Positions 12,201 to 26,400 of a stretch of 64,000 bases of DNA are shown here, in pieces. The notes below the pieces were generated by a model that saw only the letters and a program-made list of their open reading frames with translations, was not told where the DNA came from and ran no database searches. Location of the stretch: NCBI RefSeq assembly GCF_905163445.1, contig NC_053200.1:3038001-3102000 (forward strand). The letters are read 5' to 3'. Every line of letters starts with the position of its first letter. Position 1 is the stretch's first letter. This DNA comes from Pararge aegeria (Eukaryota > Arthropoda > Insecta > Lepidoptera > Nymphalidae). The position numbers were made by a program, and so were the translations under genes.

Positions 12201-13118
12201 CAGTAAAATTTATTCACCAGTTGAAGATCAAGGGAGAAAACTGGCCATTATTGAATTCCATATCACAATCTATTTGCTAGCAATTTATCATTGCATTAAT
12301 TTACTATTAATGTTTTAGATTAAAATATTGAAGAAAAATTACAACATGTGAGTTTCTTTAGTATGTTGAAATTCAATATGTAAATATGATAAAAAATATT
12401 ACACAAGAAGCTTTACATAAGATTGCACTACATAAGTTTCAACATATACAACATAAAAATTTTATTGATGCATAATATACTGTATGTATATCATATATAC
12501 ACTGATGTTAAGAAGTTGATATGATTGTATGTTGATCTGAGGAAATTGTCTAATCCAATTTTTTTAAATAGCTATTGCTGAAATTGGTAGGTACTATTAA
12601 AAATTCAATGCACATGAACCAGCAGGGCAAAAGTAGTTTCAACATGTGATAGTAGATATTATGACATTGACATGTATAACATTTATTTTACCAACCTCTT
12701 TTTCAGCAATTTTTTCATGTATTTTCTTTTTCGGTTTTGTTGGTGGAGGTGCCGGGGCGGACTCTTTTTTCTCCTCATCTTTCTTTTCCTCCTCCTCGTC
12801 CTCCCAGCTGTCCTGTAAGAGAAGCTGACGTCAACACGTAGGCCGATTGAGGTTATGTCATTCAATTACACTTTAAATCAATATGTCGTTACAACTTTTA
12901 TGTTCTAAAGCAATTTCAATAATTTGGCAGCTGTTTCGGTTACCTTGACGTCAGTTTCCTCGTCCTCGCCCTCCCATCTGAGAGTCGTCGTCAACGTGGT
13001 TGCAAGTTTTGGTTCGAAGTTATCCGCATCTGGGAAAATATACACACGTAATCTAGTCACAATACTAATTCACTTTATCAATCACATAAAAGCAATACGC
13101 ACCCCACGACACGTCCAT
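9219..13118 (-). CDS. eIF3j: Eukaryotic translation initiation factor 3 subunit J, 240 aa, seven exons
   Basis: eIF3j is a loosely attached subunit of eIF3 that binds the 40S decoding site and mRNA channel in the cytoplasm. Coding exons on the minus strand are 13118-13103, 13029-12944, 12812-12696, 11769-11634, 10561-10397, 10219-10080 and 9281-9219, totalling 723 nt in one frame. The protein opens MDVSWDADNFEP, then WEGEDEETDVKDSWEDEEEE, the acidic N-terminus typical of eIF3j. It continues with a Lys/Glu coiled region (LTPEQKIAEKLRRQKLQEE), the core LDSFNPTTKEEFTEFADLL and FPAFVDDLVKNI, a basic tail KKPNKGKGKAKLKVE, and the family's acidic Phe-rich end NYDADFDDFM. Length and order match insect eIF3j (Drosophila Adam is 236 aa). 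Exon 1 codes for only 16 nt. One donor is weak (GTTGGT after exon 3), but phases agree throughout. Confidence 0.95.
9415..9560 (+). repeat. LINE-tail type repeat fragment (family C) inside eIF3j intron 6
   Basis: The text TTTCTGTTTGTAGTGATTCT and the following tract (AGGTAGAATCTACTG) recur in better form at 30580-30700, 36600-36750, 49965-50165, 51165-51345, 57560-57715 and 58385-58510. The family looks like a non-LTR retrotransposon 3' end. Confidence 0.6.
9620..9880 (+). repeat. Interspersed repeat fragment (family H)
   Basis: It shares order and wording with 28490-28860 and 34720-34940: a 'gatggaaaaccaccag' type start, a central region with 'aattcctggttac'-like text, and an end with 'tttgtcacaaaaa'. 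Diverged; the boundaries are approximate. Confidence 0.4.
9980..10015. repeat. Perfect snap-back palindrome, 16-bp arms, 4-nt loop
   Basis: Arms 9980-9995 and 10000-10015 are exact reverse complements around TTTT. It lies in the last eIF3j intron, 65 bp beyond the exon 6 donor. Confidence 0.8.
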
Positions 13119-14469
13119 GATTGCGGACTTCTATAGCACCGAACTAATTTTGCTTACTTTTCACACGAAAGACAAAATCAGACAAGACCGCCAACTTGCA
13201 GGTTTTTCAACACAAGATGTCTCCCAAATCGACAACTTTTCCTAACAATAACAATTCTCAGGCAAATTTTGTCAAACGATAGAGACTTTTCTGCATTGAA
13301 CACGACCGTATTGGAAAAAGGTACACAAATGACATAATTTCAATGAGTTTTTAACGGAGCTACAATCGGAATTTGTTACGCAAAAATATGACTCCATCGC
13401 AAACGATAATTTCCGAATCACTAAGTATTTCAACATGGCGGACTTATGACAGTAACCGAATATGTTGCCATAAGTAAAAATAAAAATTTATATCAACTAT
13501 TGTTCTATTTATTAGTTAATTAGTTTCTTATTTATGTTATAAGCGACTATCTAGCCTATATTAAGCAGTTCTTTCACCAACATTTAAATTATTAAATTAT
13601 AATTTGAATTGTTAGAGAAACTTGAAATAGTATTTTTTCATTATAAAATCAAAGAATACATATACATATTTCACTATACAATCCATGAATGTTACAAAGG
13701 CTTACTATATTGCAATTAACAGCACAGCAGTCGAGTTTGTATTTTCTCTGAATTCGCCATTTATGGAAGATTGACAGTGTTTTTGCAAATGGATTCAATA
13801 GATTCTAAACCTTTTCATGGTTTTTGCTCCTACCTATAGGTACCTACTTATCAAGGGCATAGTAATGCCTCTGCAGCTAGAAAATAGTCTAGTATACTCC
13901 ACACCAAACAGATCCTCGGCAATGTACCCTCTACGCACGTTTCGCTCCGAAACCGGAGCATCCTCAGGAGATGTTGACTTAACAATTATTCATTGCAAAG
14001 TTATTGTATAAAGATTTCGGACCTGTTTGGTGTGAAATATACAGATTGAAGAACCTAATTATAAATAACACCATACAGATTCTGCTGCTGTTCGCGGAGT
14101 ATAGCAATTTAAGCTAAATTTTCATAATATATTATGGATTTCCGCAAAGTAACGCCTGCTTCTATCCAAATTTCTACAAAAGCCCTTTGCCATGAACGTC
14201 ATGTGGTTGAGATGGTGATGGCGATATCATCATCGTCATCACTCTGAAGATTTAAGTTCTTCATCTTTTGATAAGAGAGAGAAAGATACGATACAGCTTT
14301 TAAAATTATAAAAGAAAGACTCGTCGAAATAGGCTCAGATATTTTGCCTGAGATATGAAGGAACGCCAGAATCGCAAATTTGTCATTTGACTGATCGAGC
14401 GGTTTTCGGCTAGGCCATAGTGATTTTAAATTAAAACATTTTAAGTAGGTATCTTTGAAAACCAATAAA
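13119..14469. other. Divergent intergenic region between eIF3j and the thioredoxin-domain gene
   Basis: It must hold both promoters. The eIF3j 5' leader is nearest 13119, and the start of the other gene is at 14470 in good context (AATAAAATGG). In between sits an interspersed repeat at about 13860-14165. No TATA box can be assigned with confidence. Confidence 0.5.
13860..14165 (+). repeat. Interspersed repeat (family G)
   Basis: It contains CGTTTCGCTCCGAAACCGGA and GAGGATG-like text, then TGTTTGGTGTGAAATATA, and ends ATGGATTTCCGCAAAGTAAC with GCCTGCTTCTATCC. The same blocks in the same order occur at 58595-58800, and an inverted diverged copy lies at 29270-29410. Probably a non-autonomous retroposon or MITE. 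Confidence 0.7.
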
Positions 14470-17400
14470 ATGGCTAAGAAAATAGAGGTCTTCGTAAATA
14501 TTGAAACAGAACAGCAATTAGAGTACGTCCTGAATCAAAATCAAAATCGGCTGATCTGTAAGGTTTATTTTCAAAGTATTCATTTATTAAACTCTTTATT
14601 TGTATACCACAACATTAACATATTTAAAATATAACAAAAACAGAAACATATCGAAAGAAGTAGTAATACAAAAGGTGGCCTTATCGCTTAATAGCGATCT
14701 CTGCCAGGCAACCTTAGAATTAGAAAAAAAAAAAAAGAAGAGGAGAATAGACTGCTGGTGGTACAAATATTAAAATACATACATGCGAATAACTACATGC
14801 TAATACATAAACTAGTGTACACAAAAAGATAAAAATTAAATAATATAATTAATAAATAAAAATAAACTAATATATATATAATAACAACACTTACATATTT
14901 AAATACTATAACATACAATAAATGAGTAAGTAAGTATTTTGTAGAAACGGCCAAAAGAAGATATGTGTGGATTGTGTGGTAGAAGTGAAAAAGTTGACAC
15001 AAACCGTGCACAAGACTAATGTCGAATCGAAGCGGTACCTCAAGTTGGCCAAACTGAGTAGTAAAACTAATTTGTAGTTTGTACAAAATAAATAATTTTT
15101 CCACATGGTCAAATTGCATCAAAACCACTCCTCTTTAGTAGTGTTTGTCGAACAGGCGGCTAGTCACTTAATACAACTTAGGAGTTGATATTACTATTTA
15201 CCTTTAATGTTCCCATTTTATGGTAAACGTTTAGAACGTTTACCATAAAATGGGAAAAATGGAAAAAGTTTGGGAGCTAACAATTGTTACTGCGCACTCA
15301 CTGTTTTCGGACACAATGCACTGCATGCAATAATGCCTGAATGACGGTTCTGTACGTTCTTAATTCGGTGGATAAGGCTTGAAAGTAGAATTGTGTAGAA
15401 GAAAAAGGCATGTTGTGTTGACTTAGCGAGAAATCAGGGCAGGAATACTATATTCTAAGTACCATATTTATATTAACATGTAGTTACTTACTCTATTTCT
15501 TATAATCTAGCTTACAAAACTTAACTAAACTACTTTAAGTATGTAAAATTGTATTTAGATATAAATATATCTTGGTAATTTATACTAAAGAGTAGAGAAG
15601 AAGAAAAACCATAAACATCTTCAGCCGTTTAGACCTACATCAATTTGAATTAAATACAATTTACATTCATCAATTAAACAACGTAAATTCAAATAACTAT
15701 TGAGTATTATTCATATAGTCTACTAATCCTTAAAGGGCAAGCGTGGTGGACTACGGCATTAACCCATTCTCATTGTAGGAGGAGATCCGTGCGCTGTAGT
15801 GGGCCGTTAATGGGTTGGTATGACGATGATTGAGTATTAGTATAATTGATCTGAATCTTTTGAATTGCGGACACCAAGGTACGCTTCAGTAGGCCTACCT
15901 GCCGAGTCTTTGAAGTAGCTGCAGCCCGATTTTCGTCAGCCCGTTTTTCTCTTTCAAAGCGCGAACTAGCTATTCTAGCTACTGGAAAACCATTACAAAG
16001 GTAAAAAAAAAATATTAAAAAAAAAAGCGGGGATTCTAGTCTCATAACATGAAAAGACACATTGTTCTGAGACCCTGGTATTCTTAAAACCAATCGCGTT
16101 CTATGTTGGTGTTCTATGTTTGTGTGTAGAGACATGCGCATACTGCGCAAGTCAGCCATGCTACGAATAAAGTAGGTTTTAATAATGTTTTATTAATAAT
16201 AACTTATTATTGTCTTTTATCACTAGTACTATTGAATTCACAATAAATTTAGCTGTAATGCAATGTTGAATTTACAGAGTAGCAAACACTATGAGTATTA
16301 TTTTACCGACATATAATATTTTGTCACCGACATCTATTGTACCTACATGCCGGTGGGCATGTAGGTACAATAGATATTAAAAAAGGACAGGCTACATGTC
16401 ATTGCTTTTGCAGGTGCTGATGTGTACAACTCCTTCGCAGGGCCCTGCACAGTTCTTGACCACCTTTTTGTGAAAATAAAACTTGACTGGAGCGATGGGA
16501 ACATTGTGCTATTAAGGGTTACTTTAACTTAACTATTATCTGCTTAATTTCCTATATTAGTGACATCGTTTTAGGGTTCTGCAAAATAGGTACCTACTGT
16601 GTGGGTTGAAGTATACCTATACTTTTCTAACAATGTCCGGAATGCAAAACTTAGGCTGTTGCAAATGCATAGGTTTATAGGCAATATAGGCTGCAACATT
16701 AAAACACATTTACTTAATGTATGCAAGGGAATCAGGTTCAATTTCATCGATTTAAGTTCTCATTTCGGCTTAAAATCCGGCTTCTGGAATTCTATTTCTG
16801 TAAGGAATTTGAATTAGAAGAAATGACAGATTAAATTTGCGAAAATCTAGGACGATTGTAAAGGAGCGAATAATGGAATTAGAAAGATTTCGCATTCCTT
16901 TCCTAGGTTTGTTACTTACCAAAATCTTTAGTTAGGTTAAGTTAGAGCAAAAATATTCAAAAGTGGAAGAACATATGTTTTATAAGATAATTAATACCTA
17001 GGTATGCGTAGCTCGGCTGTTTAAGTTACATATTATGGGTTCCTTAGGTTTTCATAAAAAATCAGTGTTTTCCTTTTATACTGCGACATATAAATCTTTT
17101 TAAGGCTCCTGGGAAGTAAATTTACAGGGCACAAGATAACAGTTCCCGAATTATCCACAATACACCAAGTCTTGTTTCATCGGTATGAATTAGTGAATAT
17201 AATATTTTCATTTCAGGTGTTAATTGATGCAATTCGGTTATTGAATCGTTTCCACAGTCAAAGCGAACCCGTTTTTCTATTTATTATGGTAGGTTAATAC
17301 TCTTCACGTATTAAATCGCATATAACCTTCATGGGAAAGTGAAGTATCTTCAGCCATCCGAAAGAGCAAGACATAAGTGTACCTATATAGGTCAGGGCTG

Positions 17401-20400
17401 ATGAAAAGTAGGATTTCTTGATGAAAACTTTTCTTTAAACGTTTTAACACTAAAAAAGTTTTTAAATCTTAATAAGATGACTTTCTTGCAGATTATGTAA
17501 GCGTAGCCTGTGTCCAGCAGTGGGTAAATCTTAGGCTGATGACCTTGGTTTGGTGAACCCAGAAGAATTGTAATACCAACCTGAAAACAAAAATTTAAGG
17601 ATTTATTTACAGAATCGAAAAATAACTCGAATCTTCCGTGGAGTTGACAACATGAGATTTGCGCAGGCTGCGAAGTTAGAAATAGATTATTTTAAACAAT
17701 TTCAAGATGGTAATCCAGTTGATAGAGTGACATATGATTTAGATGAGGCATCTCCAGAAGAATTAGTAAGTTCCAAATAAATTACTATCTACTCAGAGCA
17801 GAGGGTCTATTTCTCAAATCATAGGTAACCTGGCTACAGGTTGAACAATCGATGAAGCTAACATTGTCTTGATTCAATTGTTTTTTTGGCTTAATCTACA
17901 ATCAGTCAACATATGACTTTGATTTTATGCAGAATTTTGTGGTTTGAAATCATAGGAATGGCACGAAGGACTTATGTTTGAGAAACAAGAAGAAGATGCC
18001 AGATCACAGGCTCGTAGAACGGAAAGACAAGCGGCTCGCAAGCGTCACAGGGCTGAAGTGATGATACCATACTTGCAGCATCTAAACTTCGTTTTGTACT
18101 GGCCACATATGATCCACGCACATCCTGAACTATATGAAAGATGGGACGTTAACAGTTAAGTGATTTATGATTTAATAGCTGTTGCCCGCGACTTCGTCTG
18201 CATTTGATTTTGTTTTTTCATGTGGCATTAAATTTAGTTGTATTTAGTGTATTCAGTATCGCTAAACCTTAAATGAGGGGTTTGCTGCTGTCCGCTGAGG
18301 AGTTCTGTCCTCTATCTCCAACCACAGTTTGGGCAAAATTAAACACATATAGTACAAAAATAATTATTTAAATTTTTTAAATAAATATTAATCGGTTATT
18401 ATTTGTCGGAGCTATGGTGTAAAATCGTCAAACACTCATCCCCTCTCCCAGAGGAACCGAGCTTTATGTCAGGATAAAAAGTATTCTATATTACTTCTAA
18501 CACTTCCAAGAATATGTGTACAAGGTTTCATGAGGATCGGTTAAGTAGTTTTTGCGTGAAAACGTAACAAACAAACTTACATTCACATTTATAATATTAG
18601 TAGGGATAGGGATAGGGATTAAGTGAAGATGGGGTTGTAGAATTTAAGTTCTGGGTGTTATATCTAATTCTGGGTGTTATAAGTAATTCCTTAATTGACT
18701 ACGGTCTGACATAAGAGTATCTGCAATAGAATACCAGCGTCAAATTAGCTATAAAGCACATCAAATGTACTAATTCATCGATTGATACAATACAGAACAA
18801 AGTGGTCCGCGTGTCACAATAACCGCATCTGTTTCCATTTATCAATCAGAACACTGGTACAATCGAAAGATGTACATACTTAAGAAAATTGCAATAATCC
18901 AACCTAAAATAGCAAAAATTTGCCTATGAAATTCATTTTTTGGCGTGCGCTGAGAATAATATAGATGGTAACTAAAAGTTATTGTTGTTCATGATTAAAC
19001 TCATTATTAACCAAAAAACAAATCCCGGGAAAACTGACATTCCCGCGGGATTTGTGAAATATTAGAGTGAACGCGGAAGATGTCGCGGGCAACAGCTAGT
19101 TATATACAACATGTAAATGAAAACCGAAATAATACTAGAGCTACTACCTAGAGGTATATTATTTACTGTCTCTGACTCTGAACTGAAACCGTTGCCATTT
19201 ACTGAAATAAATCAGATACAGCCCTTACATCACATGTAAAAGTAAAATCAAGTGACTCCAGTCACTTTATTAGGTACTGTGTACACAGGACGTCTCGGTC
19301 TTTTATCTTCAATAGGGTTGTCACAAGTAAACACTTTGAACGTTTTAAATTAGTTTGTATGGATAAATAAATTTGCTTCTGTGATTTAATATTTTTACAG
19401 GGTGATTCCTTATGAAATATGCTTATGCACCCTTGAATAGTATTTCGTAATTCCGTTACACGTTGTATAATTCCAGTGATGTGATAAGGTGAAAAGTATA
19501 CAAGATGCGAGGAGTGTAAAGTTTCACGTCGTCGTTGTTAATTATAGTTTAGATATTTTACACCACAATAATGCTCACGCAATCTTAATATTAAATCGAC
19601 ATAAGGCAGTCTAAATCACTATCGTTTGCATTATAAAGGACTTGTAATAATATTTACTGTTTATTAATGTATTTATGTATATTTTAGTTTATTATTATTT
19701 TTTTAAATATTTATTATATTATGTATTATTTTATTTGTGTAATCTAGTTCAAGTATTATTATGTAGTTATTAGTACGTATTTTTTTTAATATGCACAACC
19801 TGCAGTCTGTTATCCTTTTGTTTTACTTATCTTAAGGTTGCCGGGAAGAGATAAGGCTGTCTTTTGCATTAAAATTCATATACTTTTTTTTTTAAATTCT
19901 TCCTCTGTATTTTTTTGTGTGCTAATAAAGAGTATAAATAAATTAAAATAACCTGAGTCAAGGTTTAAAGAGTTTTAAAAGTGAAGGTTATTGTAGATAT
20001 CATCATGGTGGGTCGCGAAGAGATTCAACTAACAAAGGAAATGGCTTATGATGTGCTGTATGCTGGTGACGCAGCGCTGAACGAGGCTTCCTTGCATATG
20101 CTACTCTCTGCACCAGCGTTAGCCATATGTTTCCGATTGCTCGATACGGATAAACATTTCGTTTGTTAGTAGTATGCTAGTTCATATTAAGTAGAACCTA
20201 TTTTTAACTATATTATTTTTTGAAGTGAAACTTCTTTGGAATCGTTGTGATTTCAAACTCGATGAAACGAAAAAATAAGTCCATAGAGAAAAATAAAAAA
20301 TTTGGAACATCCAAAAGTGCACGACTCATAATGCTCATTTAATTATCAAATATTGAAATAAAAAAAAAATTTAAAACAGCTGTACTAGGAAAGTGATGCA

Positions 20401-23400
20401 CAGGCGCCCCTGGTGGAATAAAATGTACATAATATCTATAGATATAGATATATCACCATCTTACATGGATAAATATAGATATACAGTCTTGCAGTTTTCG
20501 TTTTTTATTAATTGCAAATAAACTACACTGAATTAATTAATCATTCGCATTCAGTGACCACCAAACGTCGATTAGAAATAAAAAAAAAAAAAATTTAACT
20601 CAAATAATGGATTTTTTCACAAGTTATAGTGTTTTCGGGTTTCACACATGACGGAAAGGAAAATTTTTTGACCTATTTTGGTGTTTTTTTCCAATTCTAT
20701 TGCAGTAAATCATTTTTTTAAAAGTATGGAATTAATCTCCATTAAATTATCTCGACAATAGTATGCAAAATATCTTGATTCCGTGAACTAACAAGGCTAT
20801 AATAATAAAAATAGCCGCCGAAATGAGGCGAATAAAATTTTTCGATCGTAAAGCACTCTCTGATGCTTCGCATCATATGTCGTGCAAAACACATACATGT
20901 TTAATATTCAGCTGGCGAGGGAATTAGATAGAATGCATTACACATTTTGTTTCCCATTGGTAACTTAACCAAGGAAACCGAATAATATCTAGATAAAGGA
21001 ACAAACACATAAATGTATAGGACAGAGTGAGATAGAAAACATTATACATTTTTTAACTATTCTAGTTACCATGGAAACTAAATAATAAACCTTACATTGG
21101 GCCTAATAGTTCTGATACTCTACATCCACCTCAATCTCTCGTAGGCTACTTTCCAGAAGTTACACTTCTGCCGTGAGTGAATAAATTGCATGGGATTTTT
21201 TTAATTATATTTTATTCTCCTTTCTTTTATATTTTGTATTTCTTTGTATTATATGTATTGACTATATATTATATTGTTGTATATATATCATATATTTTTT
21301 TTGTTTCATAAGTTATCTAAGCCGAAGCGGAGTAAGTGAGTAGCCGTAAGCGGTTAAACAAAACTCTCACCATGGAAAGAGGTTAAGGCGGTAGTCTACC
21401 ACGCTGGCCCAGTGCGGATTGGTGGACTCCACACACCTTTGATAATATTATGTAGAACACTCAGGCATGCAGGTTGCCTCACGATGTTTTCCTTCACCGT
21501 TGAAGCAAGTGATATTTTAATTGCTTAAAACGCACATAACTTAGGAAAGTTAGAGGTACGTGCTGGGATTCGAACTCGGTCCCCCGATATTGAAGTCGAA
21601 GTCCTTCCCACTGGGCTGTCTGTTTATTTACTACTTTATTAATATGTGTGAAATTTGTTTCAAGCACTAGTGCGCAGAATTCTATATGAAGAAGTGGCAC
21701 CAATAGACGAAACCAAATCTTTAGAAGATGTAAATGCCCTGAAGACTGCTTTTGATACATATAAGTCGTATAGCTGTACAAGAGAGGAAATTTTAAAGAA
21801 TCGTAGAGATGCTCGTCTGAGGAAAAAGGTGTTCGTTATTTCATAAGTCCCAATCTAGTAGCGTCCTACTATTTTGCACTAACTTCCTCTTTCATAAACC
21901 AGAGGACTTTGTACAGATTGCATTAAATATCCCTCTCACCTGGTAAATATCAAAAAATTCAAATTTTGAAAAGAAAAGGCCGGACCTTACATTATTGAGG
22001 ATTTTGTGTCTCACTATTTATAGGTACGACAAAAAAATATTTTGTAAAATTAAACATTTTTTTGATTATGACCAGTCACCTGTTCGTCCACGCTCAGCGC
22101 TCGCTCGTACGAAAACTATAATAAGCCTAACAAAAGCCGGACAAGCCGGACACCGTTTATTTAGGCCCGACACGTAATCAAATAGCCCAACTATATCCGG
22201 CTTTATCGGCTCTATGAGAGTCGATAAAGCTGGATATAGTTAGGAGTGGAGAGGGTTGGGAGTCTTTTTCCCATAATCATTAATTCCAAGACTTTTTCAA
22301 GAAATAATAATATTGTAGGAAGAAGTTGTAGAAAAAAGAACAAGAAGGTTGTCCGAGATGCAAAGGTTAGCGAGACAAGCTATTGATGAAGCTATACAAG
22401 CTAAAAGAGCCGCAAAGGAACTACAAAAGATTCAGCTGCTTAAGAGTGGTGTAAGTTTAATGTAACGAGTGTAATTTTTAAGTGCTATAATTATTACTTT
22501 ATTACTTTACTTAATATTATAAATGTCAATGTAAGTTTGTTTGTTACGCTTTCACACAAAAACTACTTAATCGATCCTCATGAAACTTTGTACACATATT
22601 CTTGGAAGTGTAAGAAGTAATATAGTATACTTTTTATTCCGACATTAAGCTCGGTTCCTTTGGGAGAGGGGATGAAAATGTTTGACTATTTTACACCATA
22701 ACTCCGACAAATTATAACCGATTTAAAAAATTTTTTGTACTATAGAGGTTGTAATATGTGTTTAATTTTCCCCAATCTTTATGTAGATCTGATGAATGTG
22801 GTTGGAGATAGAGGACAGAACTCCTCAGCGGACAGCAGCAAACCCCACATTTAGGGCTTAGCGATACTGAATACTTTAATTTTTTTTAGAACTACAACTA
22901 AATTTAATGCCACATCAAAAAAATAATCAGACGCAGAAGAAGTCGCGGGCAACAGCTAGATTTTTTTTAAAGGCTTTCCCACTGTCAAGTACAGGACAGC
23001 ATCAATAGCCTTAACCAGTCTACTGCTGGACTAAAGGACTCTCCCAATGTTAGGATTTGCTTATAATCACCACGCTGGGCAGACGGGTTGGTGATCGCAG
23101 TGGATGGTAGTATAGAAGGCATAGAAGACCTCTTGCCTGTGCTCCATTATATTCCCTTAGTCACCTCGTACGACACCCTTGGGAAGAGGAGGGATGGTGA
23201 TAATTGTATTTTGATATGCCGTCACCACACGACAAACATCAACCCTGTTTGTCGTGAGTTAAAGTGACTAATTGCTAACATATTTGTATATAATAAGATT
23301 ACATCTACGTTCCTAGAAAATAAATTTATATAAAAGTTTATTAGGAAATAAAACAATAACTTTGTACATATTACAAAATTATTGTATCTACGAATGTAGG

Positions 23401-26400
23401 AACAAGGTTTTGGTTAATATGATTTTTTAGCTTGGAACTATTATTATTGATATTAGGTGGTGTATTTTTCATGTTTTAGTCTGATGATGATGACGATGTA
23501 GATACATTTTTTCAAAACCAATCAACGCGAATAATATTGCAAAAGTAATTCCATAGTGACGGCCGACTGGCGCAGTCAGCAGCGACCCTGCTTTCTGAGT
23601 CCAAGGCCGTGGGTTCGATTCCCACAACTGGAAAATGTTTGTGTGATGAGCATTAAGTGTTTTTCAGTGTCTGGGTGTTTATATGTATTTTCTAAGTATT
23701 TATGTATATATAATTCATAAAAAATATTAATCAGTCATCTTAGTACCCATAACACAAGCTACGCTTACTTTGGGGCTAGGTGGCGATGTGTGTATTGTCG
23801 TAGTATATTTATTTATTTATTTATAGTTGCGCCCATTACTCACCCAGTTACAATTATATTTTTGGTTTACTTTGTGTAGAGCTTTAGGCTAATTATGGAA
23901 ACTGGAACGGAATATGTGTATTTAAAACACGGTCCAGCATTGCAGAAATAAAATTCTTACCAATTAAATAGTCTAACATTTTTTTTTCTTAATTTTTATA
24001 GAGGGTTTGTTCAATTTTAAACATGCCACCCTCACCGGAGCTACTTAAAGGATATTAATTACCTATATCATAAAGTAGAAGACTTTATGATATATGTAAT
24101 TAATAGGCCTCCGTAGATAATGGATGCGCTAACAGACAAACAGCGCAAACAGTGTTACATAGACCCCGTTCCCGCAAATCAAGATTAAAGTTAATCCTGA
24201 ACAAGAGTCTTTCTAATTTGCTTCGGACACATTCCACAAAAATGTGATAAAAATTCTCGATAGCACAACAATATTCTTCTAATATTTATTTTGACCGCAT
24301 ATATGTATTTGGCTACATACGTAAAAAATCACCCTTATCTAAATTTCCGTATTAAAGTTTTGTCGCAGTAGCGCTTTTTGTGAAAGAGCCCTCCCGGGGA
24401 CTGACCACAGACATGCTTATTGTCTTGCGAAGTTCTGTGTTGAACTGGTTTTCCACTTACCAAACGTCAAAAAAAAAGATAAAAAAGGTCGTTAGGCATA
24501 TCTAAGCGGCCGGGTTATAGGTGATTAACTTTTCCAGAATTTATCGGCCTTGGAAAACTTGAAACAAGAACTTGATGACGATGGAGTGGACATCGTAGTA
24601 CCAGAGGTCACTTAATCTGCGTAGTTTCTATAATTTATGGTATTTTATATTTTAATTAATAGTGTAAGTAAAAACAGTAGTTTTTACGCAAACTTCGAGG
24701 AAATATTACTATCAGGTATACTATATTTGATTATAATTATATTCGCTCTAATGTTGTAAACTTTTACTATAATCTGGGGAAAATGGGAAATGTTTGTGAG
24801 CTAGCAATATTACGCGGTTTTAGGACTACATGCAATAATGGCAAAATAGCTAATGTGGTTGTTACCGCGTACATATTTAAGTTAAAAAATAACATTAGCT
24901 AACGCTGCATTCATTTATAGGCATTGTCTGACTTAGAAGAGGAAATAGACAGTGAGTCAGAAGACGAAAACGAGTACTTTCCACCCGCCAACCTCCTGAT
25001 ACCAGGGTTCTATGCTCCTCCCAATGATGTGGCGAAAACCAACGGCCTAGCCATTTTATTTCCTAAAGTAACTGAACGACTTATCATAAAAATAGGATAC
25101 TTTCATTGATTTAACATTTCTGGTTAAAACTGGCAGATTGGTAGGTAAAATTATACCTTAGGAATCTTGTTGCAATTCAGCAGTTGACTTTTTCCACGTG
25201 AGCCTTCCAACAATAATTAGGTCGTAGTCCACCATGCTGGCCCAGTGCTGATCGGTGTACTTCAGACGTCTTTGCGAACATTATCGACAATTCGCTAGTT
25301 TGCTTACGATATTTTTGGTCACCGTTGAAACCAGTTATATTTTAATAGCTTAGAAAATGAAGAGGTACGTACTGGAATTCGAAATCGGTCTTGCAAAAGT
25401 GAAGCCAAATTCCGAACCACTAGGCTATCATAGTTTCCATATAAATCTATCGTATATTACTATTTCAAACTTACCTTCCAAAGTAATTATTTTAGATTGT
25501 TTTGGAGAAGGTTACTCCGGAACCCGAGTTTCTACCACCACACGTCCTCGTCATGTTTGAAATGGAAAAACGTTATAAAGCTATCAAAGCCATATATAAT
25601 CACAGGAGGGAAATTATACATGTGAGTAACATAACATTTAAAAGATTTAGAAGAATTAGATTTAGTACTGGATGCCGTCCGCACGGAGTTTCTGATCCCT
25701 TGGTAAATAAATAATAAATAAATCGAGATACTACGACAATACAAACATCGCCATCTAGCCCCAAAATAAGCGTAGCTTGTGTTATGGGTACTAAGGTGCC
25801 TGATGAATAATTTTATGAATAACTTACATAAATACTTGTAATATATACATACAAACACCCAGACTCCACCACCAGATGAACATGAAAAACATTCATGTTC
25901 ATCACACAAAAATTTTCCACTTGTGGGAATCGAACCCACGGCCTTGGACTCAGAAAGCAGGGTCGCTGCCCACTGTGCCAATCGGCGGTCTATGTTTAGT
26001 TAATTGGATAGTGTGGTAAGTTTATGCATAGCATTCATTCTGAGTGCCTTGCGGATGTTAGAATACAAATATTAACTCAGCAATTTTAATAGACTTTATA
26101 TCAATAGATAGAAAGTGACTTCTTATTAGAACGGACACCCAGTTGGTAATCTATATCAAATTGTTAATAAATGTATATATCTATTTGTATTTATTTATTT
26201 GGTATGGAGCCGTAGATGATTGGAAAAGCGCTAAGGTCAAGGTTGCCAGTGAGTGGCAGGTTCAAATTCTGTCGGTTGCATTAAAAAAAGTTATAGAATT
26301 CAAATTTGCCCCAAGTGTAGGTAAGACCATTAAAATATTTTTTTTTTGGTTACTAGACATATATACATATATTTGAGTAACATACAAGTGTACTTTATGT

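Noticed and set aside
12646..12828. Plus-strand Ser-rich ORF
   Set aside because: Antisense shadow of the acidic exon 3 of eIF3j.
23561..23640. tRNA gene (A and B boxes present)
   Set aside because: The boxes belong to a tRNA-derived SINE repeated at least six times here, each followed by the same body and TTTA tail; no proper cloverleaf with a matched acceptor stem is seen.
25532..25981. 149-codon minus-strand ORF
   Set aside because: Runs through the reverse SINE at 25728-25992 and antisense of exon 12; a composite chance frame.
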